DNA of 64,000 bases. Origin: Lycium barbarum (lineage: Eukaryota; Streptophyta; Magnoliopsida; Solanales; Solanaceae). The notes under the pieces were generated by a model. It saw nothing but the letters and a program-made list of their open reading frames with translations. It had not been told where the DNA came from and searched no databases. Within the stretch, counting starts at the first letter, position 1. Each line of letters starts with the position of its first letter. The stretch covers positions 26,689,637 to 26,753,636 of the forward strand of contig NC_083339.1 in assembly GCF_019175385.1 (NCBI RefSeq), in the 5' to 3' direction. This document shows positions 11,753 to 24,386 of the stretch, piece after piece. The translations under genes and the position numbers were made by a program.

Positions 11753-12351
11753 CTTCCAAGACAAAAAGAGTAGAATCTTTACCTTTTTTCCAATTTTTCC
11801 GCTTGCCAACAAAAGTACTTTCTTGCCTAAAAATTTATATCACGTTGAAGAGGGTCTCGAGCTTAGTAGGAATTCAAAGAGAGATGAATTTTTGAACCAA
11901 GGATTTAGGCTCCAAGAATTTTTTTTTTCTTTCCCTTCTACACGGCCGAATGGCCTTCTTGCTCCTCTCTCTCACTTTTTTTTTTCTATCTCTTGAAGCT
12001 TCTAGTGAATGGTCTAAGTGTGGCCCCTTCCCTTTTTAATACATGGATTTTAAAATTTTATGGGCTTGGGCCCTATATTTTCCTCCATGGCCGGCCATAC
12101 CTTGTGGATTGGGCCTTTCTTTCTCTTTTTTTTTTCATTAATTTTGAGCCCAATTAGTTATGGGTCTTATTTTGAAATTCCCGAAACTAATTTCTAAAGT
12201 TTCCCATTTTGCCCTTGATTTTCTCCATATTCCACATCAACACTTCATGAACAACACATATATATTAAATAAAAATCAAATTATGGCCTTATTTCTTACA
12301 AGTCAAAATTATTTCGAATTTTCCGAATATGCAAAAATACGGGATATAACA
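9396..12351 (-). repeat. 3' LTR of the 11-kb Ty3/gypsy element (2956 bp)
   Basis: Plus-strand ends are tgtcacgaccc and gggatataaca; this is the 3' LTR because the element reads leftward. It differs from its partner by scattered substitutions, several at CpG sites, and by an extra (TA)n tract plus adjoining bases at ~11665-11775 that account for most of the 100-bp length difference. Open frames of 93-150 aa here recur at the matching place in the other LTR; they are repeats of the LTR sequence, not genes. Confidence 0.95.
11665..11749. repeat. (TA)n microsatellite, only in the 3' LTR
   Basis: About 42 TA dinucleotides. The matching point in the other LTR (~19790) reads straight from 'cactacaatag' into 'aatctttacc', so the tract grew, or was lost from the partner, after insertion. 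Confidence 0.9.
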
Positions 12352-12365
12352 TCCTTCCCCCCTTT
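12352..12365 (-). other. Polypurine tract
   Basis: The minus strand reads AAAGGGGGGAAGGA immediately before the 3' LTR start (TGTTATATCCC). It primes plus-strand DNA synthesis. Position and composition are canonical. Confidence 0.85.
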
Positions 12366-12459
12366 AGAACATTCGTCCTCGAATGTTAAATTAGCCCTAT
12401 AGGCCTTACAAGCATTTTGGGGGAGGTTCTTTATATGGACAGTACATATAAATCATTCA

Positions 12460-15400
12460 TTAATCAATATAACCAGTTACGGAATTTAGATTACCTGTAG
12501 GCATAGGAAACATGTGAGGATACTTCTTCTTCATTTCGTCCTCTGCTTCCTAGGTCATTTCTTCTCTGTTATTGTTTCGCCACAAGACCTTAACAGAAGG
12601 TACATCCTTGGTGCGTAGTCTCCTCACCTGACGATCCAAAATAGCTACAGGCTGCTCTTCATAAGACAAGTCCTCCGTTACCTGAATATCTTCTATGGGG
12701 AATACCCTGGAAGGATCACCAATACATTTACGGAGCATTGACACATGAAATACCGGATGTACTGCCTCCAGATCGGATGGTAAGTCTAGCTCGTAGGCGA
12801 CCTCGTCTATCTTTCGAATAATCTGATAAGGCCCAATATATCGCGGACTGAGCTTTCCTTTTCTACCGAATCTCATTACACCTTTCATAGGCGACACTTT
12901 CAGGAATACCCAGTCATCAATCTGGAACTCTCACGGTCGATGTCGTTTATCTGCATATGATTTTTGTCGACTCTGAGCTGCTAATAACCGTTCCTGAATA
13001 AGTTTCACCTTATCGACTGCTTGCTGGATCATATCTGGCCCGATCAATTTAGTTTCACCCACATCGAACCAACCAATCGGAGATCTGCACTTTCTACCAT
13101 ATAAGGCTTCATACGGTGCCATCTGGATGCTGGAATGATAACTATTATTATAAGCAAATTCAATAAGCGGCAAATGATCATCCCAACTACCTCTGAAATC
13201 AATAACACAGGCCCGTAGCATATCTTCCAGCGTCTGAATAGTACGCTCGGCCTGTCCGTCGGACTGAGGATGGAATGCTGTGCTAAGACTCACCTGAGTC
13301 CCCAATCCCTCCTGAAATGACCTCCAGAAATTTGCTGTAAACTGAGCACCTCTGTCGGTTATAATAGATATAGGAACTCCATGAAGCCTTACTATTTCTT
13401 TAATATACAACCGGGCATAATCCTCAGCCGAATAAGTGGTCCTGACCGGAAGAAAATGGGCTGATTTCGTCAGTCTATCAACAATAACCCATATAGAATC
13501 ATACCTGCGTGGAGTGCGCGGGAAACCTATAATGAAATCCATATTGATTATTTCCCATTTCCAAGCTGGGATTTCCATTTCCTGCAACAATCCACCGGGC
13601 TTTTGATGCTCGATCTTAACTTGCTGGCAATTTGGGCACTGAGCAACGAACTTTGCAATATCTCTTTTCATACCATCCCACCAATATAAACATCTGAGAT
13701 CATGGTACATTTTAGTGGATCCGGGATGAACAGAATACCGAGCATAATGTGCTTCCCCAATAATTTGTTGCCGCAGCCCTGCAACGGCAGGTACACATAA
13801 CCTGCCTCTATATAATAATACCCCGTCAGGTGAAATTTCAAACTGAGTCTTTTCCTTATTAAGGGCCACATCTCTGTACTGTTCCAGAATAGGATCCTCG
13901 AACTGACGCCATTTTACCTCTTCTATCATCGATGATTCAGCAACTTCTCGGACAGAAACCTCAATATTTCCAGAATCGGCCAAACGGACTCCAAGGCTGG
14001 CTAACTGATGAATTTCACGAACCAATTCCTTCTTCCCTAGCTGCACGTCGGTCAAACTGCCCATAGACTTGCGACTAAGTGCATCTGCCACAACATTAGC
14101 TTTTCCAGGATGATACAAAATATCGACGTCGTAATCTTTCAATAATTCAAGCCATCTTCTTTGCCGCAAATTCAGCTCCTTTTGCTTAAAAATATACTGA
14201 AGGCTTTTGTGGTCCGTATAGATATCAACATGGACCCCATATAAGTAATGCCGCCATATCTTCAAAGCATGAATCACCGCGGCTAATTCCAGATCATGGG
14301 TAGGATAATTTCTCTCGTGCGATCTGAGCTGCTGGGAAGCATAGGCTATAACTCGACCATACTGCATTAATACACAACCTATCCCAATACCAGAAGCATC
14401 ACAATAAACGACATACCCGTCAGACCCCTCTGGAAGAGCTAGAACTGGAGCTGTAATTAATTTTTCCTTCAGCAACTGGAAACTGCGTTCAAAAGCATCG
14501 GTCCACTGAAATTTTGCTACCTTCTGAGTTAGCTTTGTTAATGGTGCCGCAATAGAAGCAAAATTCTCCACAAATCTCCTGTAATATCCGGCCAATTCCA
14601 GAAAACTGCGTACCTCAGTCGGTGTCGTGGGCCTAGGCCAATTCTGCACAACCTCGATCTTCTGTGTATCGACCCGAATACCATCTGCTCCATCGATATG
14701 CCCCAAGAATGCCACTGAGGTTAACCAGAATTCATATTTGGAGAACTTAGCATATAATTTCTGTCGCCGAAGTGTGCCAAGTACTGTCCTTAGATGATCT
14801 GAATGCTCCTCTGCTGACCGGGAATAAACCAGAATATCATCAATAAATACAATCACAAGCATGTCGAGGAACTGGCTGAATACCCGATTCATCAAATCCA
14901 TAAACACTGCTGGAGCATTTGTTAGCCAAAAAGACATCACTCTAAACTCATAATGCCCGTATCGGGTCCTGAAGGCAGTCTTTGGAATGTCTGCCTCTCG
15001 TACCCGCACCTGATGATAGCCCGAACGCAAATCTATCTTCGAAACATATTTAGCACCCTGCAACTGATCAAATAAATCATCAATCCGGGGGAGGGGATAT
15101 TTATTCTTTATAGTCATCTTATTCAACTGTCTGTAATCGATACACATCCGCAGCGACCCATCTTTCTTTCTTACAAACAATACCGACGCTCCCCAGGGTG
15201 ACGTACTGGGTCTGATAAAGCCTTTTTCTAATAGATCTTTCAGCTGTTCTTTCAATTCTTTCAATTCTGCAGGTGCCATTCTGTAAGGAGGAATAGATAT
15301 AGGCTGAGTGTCTGGCAGCACATCTATCATGAAGTCTATCTCCCGTTCAGGGGGAAGACCTGGAAGCTCGTCCGGAAACACATCTGGAAATTCATTAACA

Positions 15401-17319
15401 ACCGAAACTGACTGGAGAGTAGGTGTTTCTGCTTTAGTATCATGCACTCGAACCAAATGATAGATATACCCTTTCTGGATCATCTTTTTAGCCTTGAGGT
15501 ATGAAATAAACTTACCTCTCGGCGATGCTGTACTTCCTGCCCATTCTATAACTGGTTCCCCTGGAAACTGGAAGCGAACTACCTTTTTCTGGCAGTCAAC
15601 ATTATCATAACAGGAGGCTAACCAGTCCATACCCATAATAACATCAAATTCCATCATATCTAATTCTACCAAATCAGCCTTAGTGCACCGGCCACATATA
15701 ATCACAGAACAGTATTTATATACCTGCCTCGCTATAATAAAATCCCCAACCGGTGTAGCTACCTCGAACGGCTCTATAGGTTCAGGTGTTATCCCAATTT
15801 TACTAGCGACAAGGGGAGAAATATATGATAAAGTAGAACCCGGATCGATCAATGCATACACAGCTCGAGAGAAGACTAATAATGTACCTGTGACAACATT
15901 TGGCGACGCCTCCTGATCCTGTCGGCTAGCCAATGCATATATGCGGTTCGAGGGACCGCTAGAATCAGAAACCCCGCCACGGCCTCTACCGCGGCCCGCT
16001 GGTGCTGGCATACCTCCCCCAACAGGGCGCATAACTGAAGGAGTGGAAGACGAGCCAGCAGCTGATCTCGTCGGCTGAGCTGCAACACCAGAACCACCCG
16101 CTAACGAACAGTCTCTCATAATATGGCCCCGGCGGCCACAAGAAAAACAGGCACCCGTAGCTCTATAGCACTCCCCCGGGTGCGACCTCCCACAATAAGA
16201 ACACCGGGGCATGGGTGGCCTAGACTGACTAGGACCCCTGCTCGTCTGCGAACCCGAGGCTCTGGAACTCTGGCCCGCTCCAGAATACCCTTCACTGCCA
16301 AATCGTCTACCTGTAGACTGTGTACCCCGGCCTGACGAAGGAGGATATCTACTAGACTGCTGCTGCTGAGGCTGCCCGCCTCGAGACTCCCCAGAATACC
16401 CAGATGACCTAGCCCGCTTAGGCGGCCTCCTATCACGATCTCTACCTAACTGATCCTCTCTGTGCCGGTCCTCCATCCCTTGCGCATAAGCCTGTAACCG
16501 GGCAATGTCCATACCAGTCTGCGATGCCATCGCCATACAGCTGTCAATCAAATAACGATCCAATCCTATCACGTACCGGTGCATCCGGTCAGCCATCTCA
16601 GCTACTATGGTAGGTGCATATCTGGCCAGAGAATCAAACTCCAAGTTGTACTCTCGGACACTCCTGCCTCTCTGCCGCAGCTGCAAAAATCTGTCAACTC
16701 TCGCCCGCCGCAACTCTGGGGGAAAAAAGTGGCTGAGAAAGGCGGCTACAAACTCGTCCCACACGGCTGGAGGAGCATCCTCGCCTCTAGACAGCTCCCA
16801 AGACTCGTACCAATTAATCGCTACATCCCACAGTTTGTGTGAAGCTAACTCGACAGACTCAGTCTCAGAAGCCCTGACTAGTCTCAACGCACGCTGCATC
16901 TGTCGAATAAAATCCTGGGGATCCTCCTCGGGCTTGGACCCATAAAACTCTGGAGGACCACAAGTCAAGAAATCACGAACCCTCAGACTGTCACGTCTGT
17001 CCATATCATCACCCCCTAGCCCGCGTCTGCGAGCCTGTCCTGCTACCAACCTCGTCAATAACTGTACCGCATCTCTCATCGTCCTATCCTCCGCCCCTGG
17101 CTGAGGAGCTGGGGGCGCGGGCGCAGGCGCTGGAGCCTATGGAGCTACTGGTGGAGCCGCTTCAGGCTCCTCTGATGATGATGGCGTAGCAGAGCCCGCT
17201 GACTGCGGCGCAATATCAGGCATAGTCTGAACACGAGCCCGAGTAACCCACTGTATCTGGCTGGTCTCTCCTGCCACTGCTTTGCCCTTCTGGGCAGCCG
17301 TCGTCTTCTTCGGAGGCAT
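12460..17319 (-). pseudogene. Ty3/gypsy gag-pol polyprotein with three nonsense codons
   Basis: A single frame from ATG 17319 (MPPKKTTAAQKGK) to TAA 12460-12462, ~1619 codons. Domains in order: retrotransposon Gag ([32 protein letters not shown]); zinc knuckles ([26 protein letters not shown]); aspartic protease ([13 protein letters not shown]); RT ([29 protein letters not shown]); RNase H ([26 protein letters not shown]); integrase zinc finger ([10 protein letters not shown]...CPNCQQ); DDE core ([34 protein letters not shown]); and a C-terminal chromodomain-like segment ([25 protein letters not shown]). Nonsense codons: TAG 17137-17139 (after VAP, early gag), TGA 12931-12933 (after RHRP) and TAG 12550-12552 (a conserved Trp position). 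No frameshift separates the segments. RT also reads SFWLTNAP where the family has SFGLTNAP. Confidence 0.93.
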
Positions 17320-17505
17320 CACTGTAAACATAACAATCGGTCAGAAGAGATCATCCTAATAGCACAGCTCTATCGCACGATCTAAGATCCAAAGAAAGGT
17401 AACACCCTAAATGTCCTGTAGCCTCCTATTTATGGATGTGGTGGACAACACACCGATAAACAAGACTCTACTAGACACGGCCTGTAGAAATTCCGAGGAC
17501 AAACC

Positions 17506-17517
17506 GCTCTGATACCA
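17506..17517 (-). other. Primer-binding site (tRNA-iMet type)
   Basis: Minus strand TGGTATCAGAGC, four bases after the 5' LTR end (GGGTCATGACA). The leader from here to gag at 17319 is ~190 bp and shows no ORF of note. Confidence 0.88.
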
Positions 17518-17521
17518 CTTC

Positions 17522-20377
17522 TGTCATGACCCAGCCCCATGGGCCGCGACTGGTGCCCTATTTGGACACCCAAACAGATTTACGTACCAGATTGACATAT
17601 CAAATATTTATTCAAACTTAACATACGTCATTTTAAACAGATACTGAAAACAAATATCATCTTAAGCGGTCACCTGCACAGAAATATCATATCAAAAGCT
17701 GGTAGGCTGGCGGAATACAGATCGCCCGAATATACACACATATGCAAACATGTGGGCCGTTATGGCCATAATAGCAAACGGGACCGCTTAAGGCACAAAC
17801 ACAATCGAACAACGTGACCCATGACCCACATATATGACTACAGGCCTCTACAAACCATGACAGAAACATATGACGGGACAGGGCCCCGCCATACCCAAAT
17901 AGTCATATATACGGAATATGTATAACAGAAGATATGTACCAAAAATATGAGCTCCGGATCAAAACGAGTAATCCAAGTGGCAGAATATGTATCGTATACT
18001 GGAGGATCGCCAAAATGAACGTCCGTACCTGCGGGCATGAAACGCAGCCCCCGAAGAAAGTGGGTCAGTACGAAATATGTACTGAGTATGCAAAGCATGA
18101 AATACAGAAATCTGAATCATAACTGAAGTGAGGAGTACAGAAAATGGATACAGGATTAGTATGTCAAAACCTGTGCTGAAAATATACATATATATAATGC
18201 AAATAAAAATCATGCATAGGGCTCGGGAACGTGGTCGCCACTCCGACGCTGGCGCCAAAACACATCATACTCCAGAAGGTTTCATATCTCCGTACAATCT
18301 CCGAACATATCGTATCATCATAACATATCACAACACCAGAACATATCATATGCCATATCACATCATAACTCCGTATACAAACGGTACCCGGCCTTATGGC
18401 GAGGTCTCGGGAACCGTAACACATCATACTGCCGAATATGACATAGTGCGCACGATCACAAAACCGGCCCGGGATCCGGCGAACGATGTAATAGTAGTAT
18501 GCACGAGCGGAGTAGTGCGAAAACCATATGCATACAAATAAATAAATTTCAAAACTCGACGAATAAATACATATACATACAGATATCAGAAGGCTCAAAG
18601 TAAGTATCGAGTCCATCAGAATTAGTATACAAAAGTTACGAGCTTTTAAATTACAAAACTTTCGAAAAACACTTCATAGGTCATTTTCTGAAAATTAAGT
18701 ATCATTCATATTAAGGAGCTTTCAAATAACATTATAGAGCACTTCAAACGGAGCCTTAGAATCATATGCACATATCCAAAATATACATATCCAAACTTTG
18801 GCCATATCAAATATTTTTCGAACAACATCCGGAAACGTATCGACTAGAACTTCAAACATCACAAGTATGTATCAAACCATATGGGATAGTTTATGGCAAT
18901 CAAAGACATGGGCCATCCTAGTGGCTCTAGGAATAGAATTGTCTTTAGAAGCATACATATATGTCATTTGTTTATTTCATAACGGTCATGCCAAAGATAG
19001 AAAGGTAGGCTCTACATACCTCAATCGCCCGCTAATCAATTCCCGAATCAAGTCTCGGGCTCTCCAATATCTACAATAATATCATCAATTACCAAACATT
19101 AGTTATAAGTACTTAGAAATTTAATTCTAACTAGTACTTGCCTACAGAAATTTCGGCAGCACCTCCCCTGTAAATTCAACATCCCCGAGAATTAAACTCG
19201 GCCAAATTCATCAACAACCATACCAACGATACCAACAACCATACCAATAACATCAAAAACCAATTTAAAACGCATTCCAACACTAGTAACCTTCCTTTCT
19301 ACATATTCATCATTATTCAATTCAACTACGAATTTTCAAGCCGATATCGACACTTACATATTCACTACTAATTCAAGATCATTCAAATACAATTTCAAAA
19401 GCATTTCATACCATTCTACAAAATATACAACATTCCCACCAAAAACTATAATTCACCCGAAACCTCCAACCTTCGACACAACATTCACAACACATTTTTA
19501 TCTTCCAATTTCATCAACAACAACAACAATTTGCACCTTAACAACTCCATTCCCATAATTACATAAAACTATAATAAAATCATATAATTTCCTACAACAA
19601 CTTAACAACCAATTTCATGCCAATCTTGAGCTATTACTCTTCTATTTACATCACAAGGCCACAACAACATAATTTAACATACTAAATAAATTTCATTCTT
19701 CCCCCCTTCACCATACCCACACACGGCCACACACCCACACACCCACAACACACAACTTTCATACTTTACATTCATTTCCAAACACTACAATAGAATCTTT
19801 ACCTTTTTTCCAATTTTTCCGCTTGCCAACAAAAGTACTTTCTTGCCTCAAAATTTATATCACGTTGAAGAGGGTCTCGAGCTTAGTAGGAATTCAAAGA
19901 GAGATGAATTTTTGAACCAAGGATTTAGGCTCCAAGATTTTTTTTTTCTTTCCCTTCTACACGGCCGAATGGCCTTCTTGCTCCTCTCTCTCACTTTTTT
20001 TTTTTTTTTTTCTATCTCTTGAAGCTTCTAGTGAATGGTCTAAGTGTGGCCCCTTCCCTTTTTAATACATGGATTTTAAAATTTTATGGGCTTGGGCCCT
20101 ATATTTTCCTCCATGGCCGGCCACACCTTGTGGATTGGGCCTTTCTTTCTCTTTTTTTTTCATTAATTTTGAGCCCAATTAGTTATGGGTCTTATTTTGA
20201 AATTCCCGAAACTAATTTCTAAAGGTTCCCATTTTTCCCTTGACCTTCCTCCATATTCCACATCAACACTTCATGAACAACACATATATATTAAATAAAA
20301 ATTAAATTATGACCTTATTTCTTACAAGTCAAAATTATTTCGAATTTTCCGAATATGCAAAAATACGGGATATAACA
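17522..20377 (-). repeat. 5' LTR of the 11-kb Ty3/gypsy element (2856 bp)
   Basis: Near-identical partner of 9396-12351, lacking the (TA)n tract. It carries the promoter side of the element; the exact transcription start is not recognisable by eye. It ends at 20377, followed by target duplication cctag. Confidence 0.95.
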
Positions 20378-20382
20378 CCTAG

Positions 20383-20392
20383 TTTGGCTAGA

Positions 20393-20424
<32 letters not shown>

Positions 20425-21297
20425 GTGGAAGATGTTCCCAAAGACTTCTTTGTTCCAGGTTATAATTCTATCCTTAAAGATGGAAGTAGCAGTAGTTAGG
20501 TCCATGGTATGTTCAAAGCATTCATTCACAATGTTTTGGAATTCAGGATGTCTGCACCACATGGTTTCAAGTCTGAAAGGCTTGTCATTAGGGTTTAAGT
20601 TATTATTAGTTAGTTTAACTAATAAAGGGGAGTGATCGGACTGAGTTCTAGGTAGATAAGTGACAGTGGCATCAGGGTAGAGTCTAAGCCATGCATCATT
20701 AGTTAAACATCTATCCAATCTTTCAAGGATTAGGTGATGTCTATTTCTATATCTTTTATTAGTCCAAGTGAATTTACTACCCTTAAACCCCATATCAATA
20801 AGGTTACAGTGATTTATGCAGTTCCAAAAAAAACTAGCCCTATAGTTGTTAATACTGTTCCTACCAAATTTATCAGAAGCAATGAGAATTTCAGTGAAGT
20901 ATCCTCCTACAATTCAACTAGCATTATTGTTATCAGCAATGTTACAGAGTTGTTCCCATAGGATTTTTCTATCAGCAAATAAATTACTAGCATATATAGT
21001 AGAATGGATTACCTTAACTAGAGCATGGATTCCCTGATTTGTAATGGTGATCTCATCAACTTTTAAAAGATCATCTTTCCACATTACCATCAGACCCCCA
21101 GAGTTACTAACAGCAGGTGACTAAATAATAGCATTAAAGCCTAGTTACTCTGCAATGTGCTTATACTTATCCATTTTAGTTTCAAGCAGACAAAGCATGG
21201 TAGGCTTATGAAGACCAATCATGGTTGTACAGTGCCTCCTAAACTCAAGATTGTTTGCTCCTCTAGCATTCCATATGATAAAGTTCATAAGTAACAT
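20383..21297 (-). pseudogene. LINE ORF2, 5' half: apurinic-like endonuclease
   Basis: ORF2 opens at about ATG 21297 (MLLMNFIIWNARGANN, the standard start of plant LINE endonuclease/exonuclease/phosphatase domains), then LLETKM, then LMVMWKDD, and ends with FTWTNKRYRNRHHLILERLD and TQSDHSPLL (20793-20600). The domain nicks target DNA to prime reverse transcription. Stops interrupt it, including a TAA after KHIAE near 21145 and a TAG near 21122. A run of ~25 A on the minus strand (20424-20399) encodes a poly-lysine stretch, apparently slippage expansion of an original short KKK. The reading then stops at the Ty3/gypsy insertion and resumes at 8993. Confidence 0.85.
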
Positions 21298-23868
21298 CTT
21301 GTGAGGTTTTGGGGGATCCCTTCTCACTCCCTTCCCCTTTCCTTTTGGGTTGGAGTTATTGTTCAGAGTTTGTACAGGTGTCTTGCTCAGTGTTGGATTC
21401 AACACTACTATAAAGTTTCCTGTCACTGGGTCCACAGGGTACTTAATACCTAGAGCAAATTTGGTCAGAAAACGGGGACAAAGGACTATCAGGAGCTCGC
21501 TCCTTGGGCCATTGAGTTCCACCAACTCTAGTTTCTCTAGGGTCATCGCATCTGATCTTGGGATGTACATGGAGGTCAACATAGCCTCCAGTTCTTTGTT
21601 ATTGGCCCTTAGAGTTTCTAGGGTCTATTAGTCGACTCTCAGAGCTTCCAAAAGAGCTCTTTGAGTTGACACTATGGTCCATTCTACTTGCATGGGGTTC
21701 TGGGGTGGAGGAGCAATCCATTGGGCAAATCTTGGGTTGAAAGGCAACACCTGAGGGTTCGGTATGGGGAAGAAAGGAGTGTTGTTGGTCATCTCTGTTA
21801 TCAGAGAGTTCAGTGTATGGGGTTGATAGGCATAAGAATGTCCCTTAGTAGCGCTTGAAGCAATGTCCACATCCAGACCTGATGGCCATAATTCCTCAGA
21901 CCCAGGTTCAGGCCCTCCGTCACTAGGTGGGCTAGGAATGTTGCATCCTGGACCACTATGGTGATAGGTTGGTGGTCCACCACTAGGTTCAAGGTGAAGG
22001 ATTGGCCTAGGAGACCCCATTCCAACCATGAAGTTGAGGTATAATCCAGAGGTGGTGGTGCAGTCACGAAATACATGGTATTGTTCTATATCGACATTAT
22101 GGGTTTCTTTAGTAGAGAAAGGTAATGCAGGAAAAGAAGAGATAGTAGTGGAGAGGGATTGAGCAGATGAAGTGTTAAACACTTCCAAAGATTGCTTATA
22201 AGAGTTAACTTCAGCAGGCAGAAGTGATTTTGCATTAAATGCAAACGCTTCGATTTTGTCGCTCCCATGCACTTTTGGGCCAGAGTAATCATTACTCTTG
22301 GAAAGAGGTGAAATGGAGGTTTTTGGGAAGGGAGAATCTATTTTAGTGGATATGGATTCAGTTGAGAAGTGGGAAGAATGAGGTGGGTCAGACAGAGATG
22401 GTATATTTGTATCTACCTTATTATTACTATTGTAAGTAAATAAAACCGGATTAGGAGTAGTTGACTTAAAATATATTTTTTATCAGGGTCTGTCAACTCA
22501 TCATGGTCTCTTTTTTTGGCCTTTTTAGTACTATTATTGGGCTTGACTGGAGGGTCCGTAATATTAGAGGGGGTTTTGGAAGAGTCCATACCCAAACTAA
22601 TAATAGTGGGCTTAAAGTAATGCGTTTGGGCTTGTTCCATATAGGCCACGACTTCTTTATTGGGCTGGTCATTAAAAGATACCTTTTTAAAACTTTTTGG
22701 GCTGGTCTGACAATAGTGACCTTTGCCTCGGCCAAAATCATGTGGCCTATACTGGTTAGGCCTTTTAGATTTTGCCCTAGGATCCTCCGTCGCCGCCTTA
22801 CCTTTACCGGTGATTTTCCAGTCAAACTTAGGGTGATTATGGGTTTCAAAAAACTTACCTGATCCCGCGTCAAATTGTTTTACCTTGATGTTTGGATCAT
22901 CTGATTTATCCACCCTTCTGGTTGATGCTTGCACTCCTTTCTTCGGTGTACTTCGTCTCCTCCGTCCAAATTGCACCGTCTGCCATTCACCATTTTCTGG
23001 TTTCTTCTCCTTATGTCGAGTCTCCATTGATTGAGGGTTTGGGTTTGGCTTTGATTGGACAAAGGTGCAGTTGACTGCAGTATGATCAATCCTACCACAA
23101 CCGACGCATAAAATACCCTCCCCTTCGTATATTAGTAATTGCCGATGGTTACCTATAGTGATAGAGGTTTTCAACGAGATCCCCAAATTAATTTCCTCGT
23201 GCATACCGCCCTCTACCAGTAGAAGAGGTGCATGCATCAATCTTAACCAATTTACCGATTTGTCTTCCAATTTTTCCTAGTATGCCTCTATCATAGAATT
23301 CTTTGGACAGTTGTGGAAGACGAACCCAGATGGCTGTTGAGTCGATAGTGTTCTCTTTTGGCACAAAATTCGGTTCCCATCGGCGTATAGAAAGGAAATT
23401 CCCCGCTACAAACCATGGTCCCTCTTGCAAGACTTTATCAAGACTTTCATCTTTCTTGAATTTGACAACATAGAAGTCGCCCCTAGATCTATTAGTATTA
23501 GGGTTTCCTCTAATTTCTAGAAATCCAACAGCTTATTTCGCAAATTTTGGTGATTGAATCTCTTGACGAAGATTTTTATAATTACTGACAATCGCCAGGT
23601 GATATATCCGATTTTTTCCACCGTCGAGGTGATGGCATCTAGATCCTTTAGTGGTTCTAGGGGGTGGATTTGAGCCACTTAGGGCTTGAAAATCTGGTTG
23701 ATAGGTAGTCTCCGTTTCTGGGGTTTTCTCTAAAACCGCATCCTTGTAGGAGATGGTAGTGGTATGGGAAGAAGAGGAGTCCTCTTCCATATGTTGTGTC
23801 GTGGGATCTGGGGGTTCCGGTGGAATTGACGGGAGGGTGTTTTCCGCAGTACCGGTGGGCGTGGTCAT
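21298..23868 (-). pseudogene. LINE ORF1 (DUF4283 and CCHC RNA-binding protein)
   Basis: It opens at ATG 23868 (MTTPTGTAENTLPSIPPEPP). A low-complexity head is followed by a frameshift, then DUF4283 at 23430-23188 (EGPWFVAGNFLSIRRWEP, IWVRLPQLSKEFYD), then the zf-CCHC_4 knuckle CVGCGRIDHTAVNC (~23090), then long Pro/Lys-rich spacer segments in changing frames down to ~21300 (KGKGKGVRRDPPKP), running into ORF2. The protein would coat LINE RNA. Frame changes near 23530, 23190 and 22410 make it non-functional. The 5' UTR is 23869-23981. Confidence 0.82.
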
Positions 23869-23991
23869 CCTCTAGTCAAACAGACGATATGGAGGTTTGG
23901 GTTAGTAGGTGAAAATTAGAGAGAAGTCAGAGTTTCTCTCTCCACTCTTTAATTTGCACTTTTTAAGTGTGTGCTCAAGTCTAGTAAATAA

Positions 23992-24386
23992 TATTGACAC
24001 ATAGGTATACAATAATAAACAGAAAATGCTCACATGCCAGGCCAACATATACACTAACTAGTGTTGGATTATTCTCATTATTATTACATATTACAAAATA
24101 TGCCCATATAATTACCTTCTCATTATATTTCAGATATGTTTTCCGATAGGTGGTAACGGCTCTATGCACATCCCAATACTTACAGAGTGGAAAAAACAGT
24201 AAGTTACATACAGGATGATCGCATTCCCAACTTCCAAATACAAAAAAGCCACCACAATAATTTTGTTTGAGCACTCCTAAAGCACGTCCCAGATCTCCCA
24301 TTGCCATTACGTGTGTTTCAGGGAAACAAGTCATTGAACTGCACTTCAAATTAATAAGCACATCAATTAATCAAGTTGAGAAGGCC

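Larger units (their letters stand above)
9396..20377 (-). mobile_element. Complete Ty3/gypsy retrotransposon, Tekay-like chromovirus (10.98 kb)
   Basis: Two long LTRs (9396-12351 and 17522-20377) enclose, on the minus strand, a PBS (17517-17506), a gag-pol frame (17319-12460) and a polypurine tract (~12365-12352). The target duplication cctag is at 9391-9395 and 20378-20382, with LTR ends TG...CA. The large LTRs and a C-terminal chromodomain-like segment after integrase indicate Tekay/Del-type chromoviruses. By eye the first ~600 LTR bases differ at about 16 positions, which suggests a fairly recent insertion. Three nonsense changes break gag-pol. Confidence 0.95.
5730..23981 (-). mobile_element. 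L1-like LINE, split by a MITE and a Ty3/gypsy element
   Basis: On the minus strand the order is: 5' UTR from 23981; ORF1 (DUF4283 plus CCHC); ORF2 endonuclease (21.3-20.38 kb); the interruption; then RT, zf-RVT and RNase H (8.99-5.90 kb); and a 3' UTR ending in AT/GT-rich DNA and an A-rich tail near 5730. Host LINE sequence totals ~6.9 kb once the ~11.4 kb of insertions are removed. The reading LLAKL (20.38 kb) continues as DGIQRSSSYP at 8993 when both inserts and their target duplications are taken away, so this is one element. Likely target duplication: tagtaaataa at 5720-5729 and 23982-23991. Many stops and frameshifts make it inactive. Confidence 0.85.

Noticed and set aside
11492..11773. 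93-aa frame rich in Ile-Tyr
   Set aside because: Translation of the (TA)n tract in the LTR.
15683..17000. Several frames of 70-112 aa on the plus strand opposite gypsy gag
   Set aside because: Antisense shadows of the GC-richer gag coding sequence.
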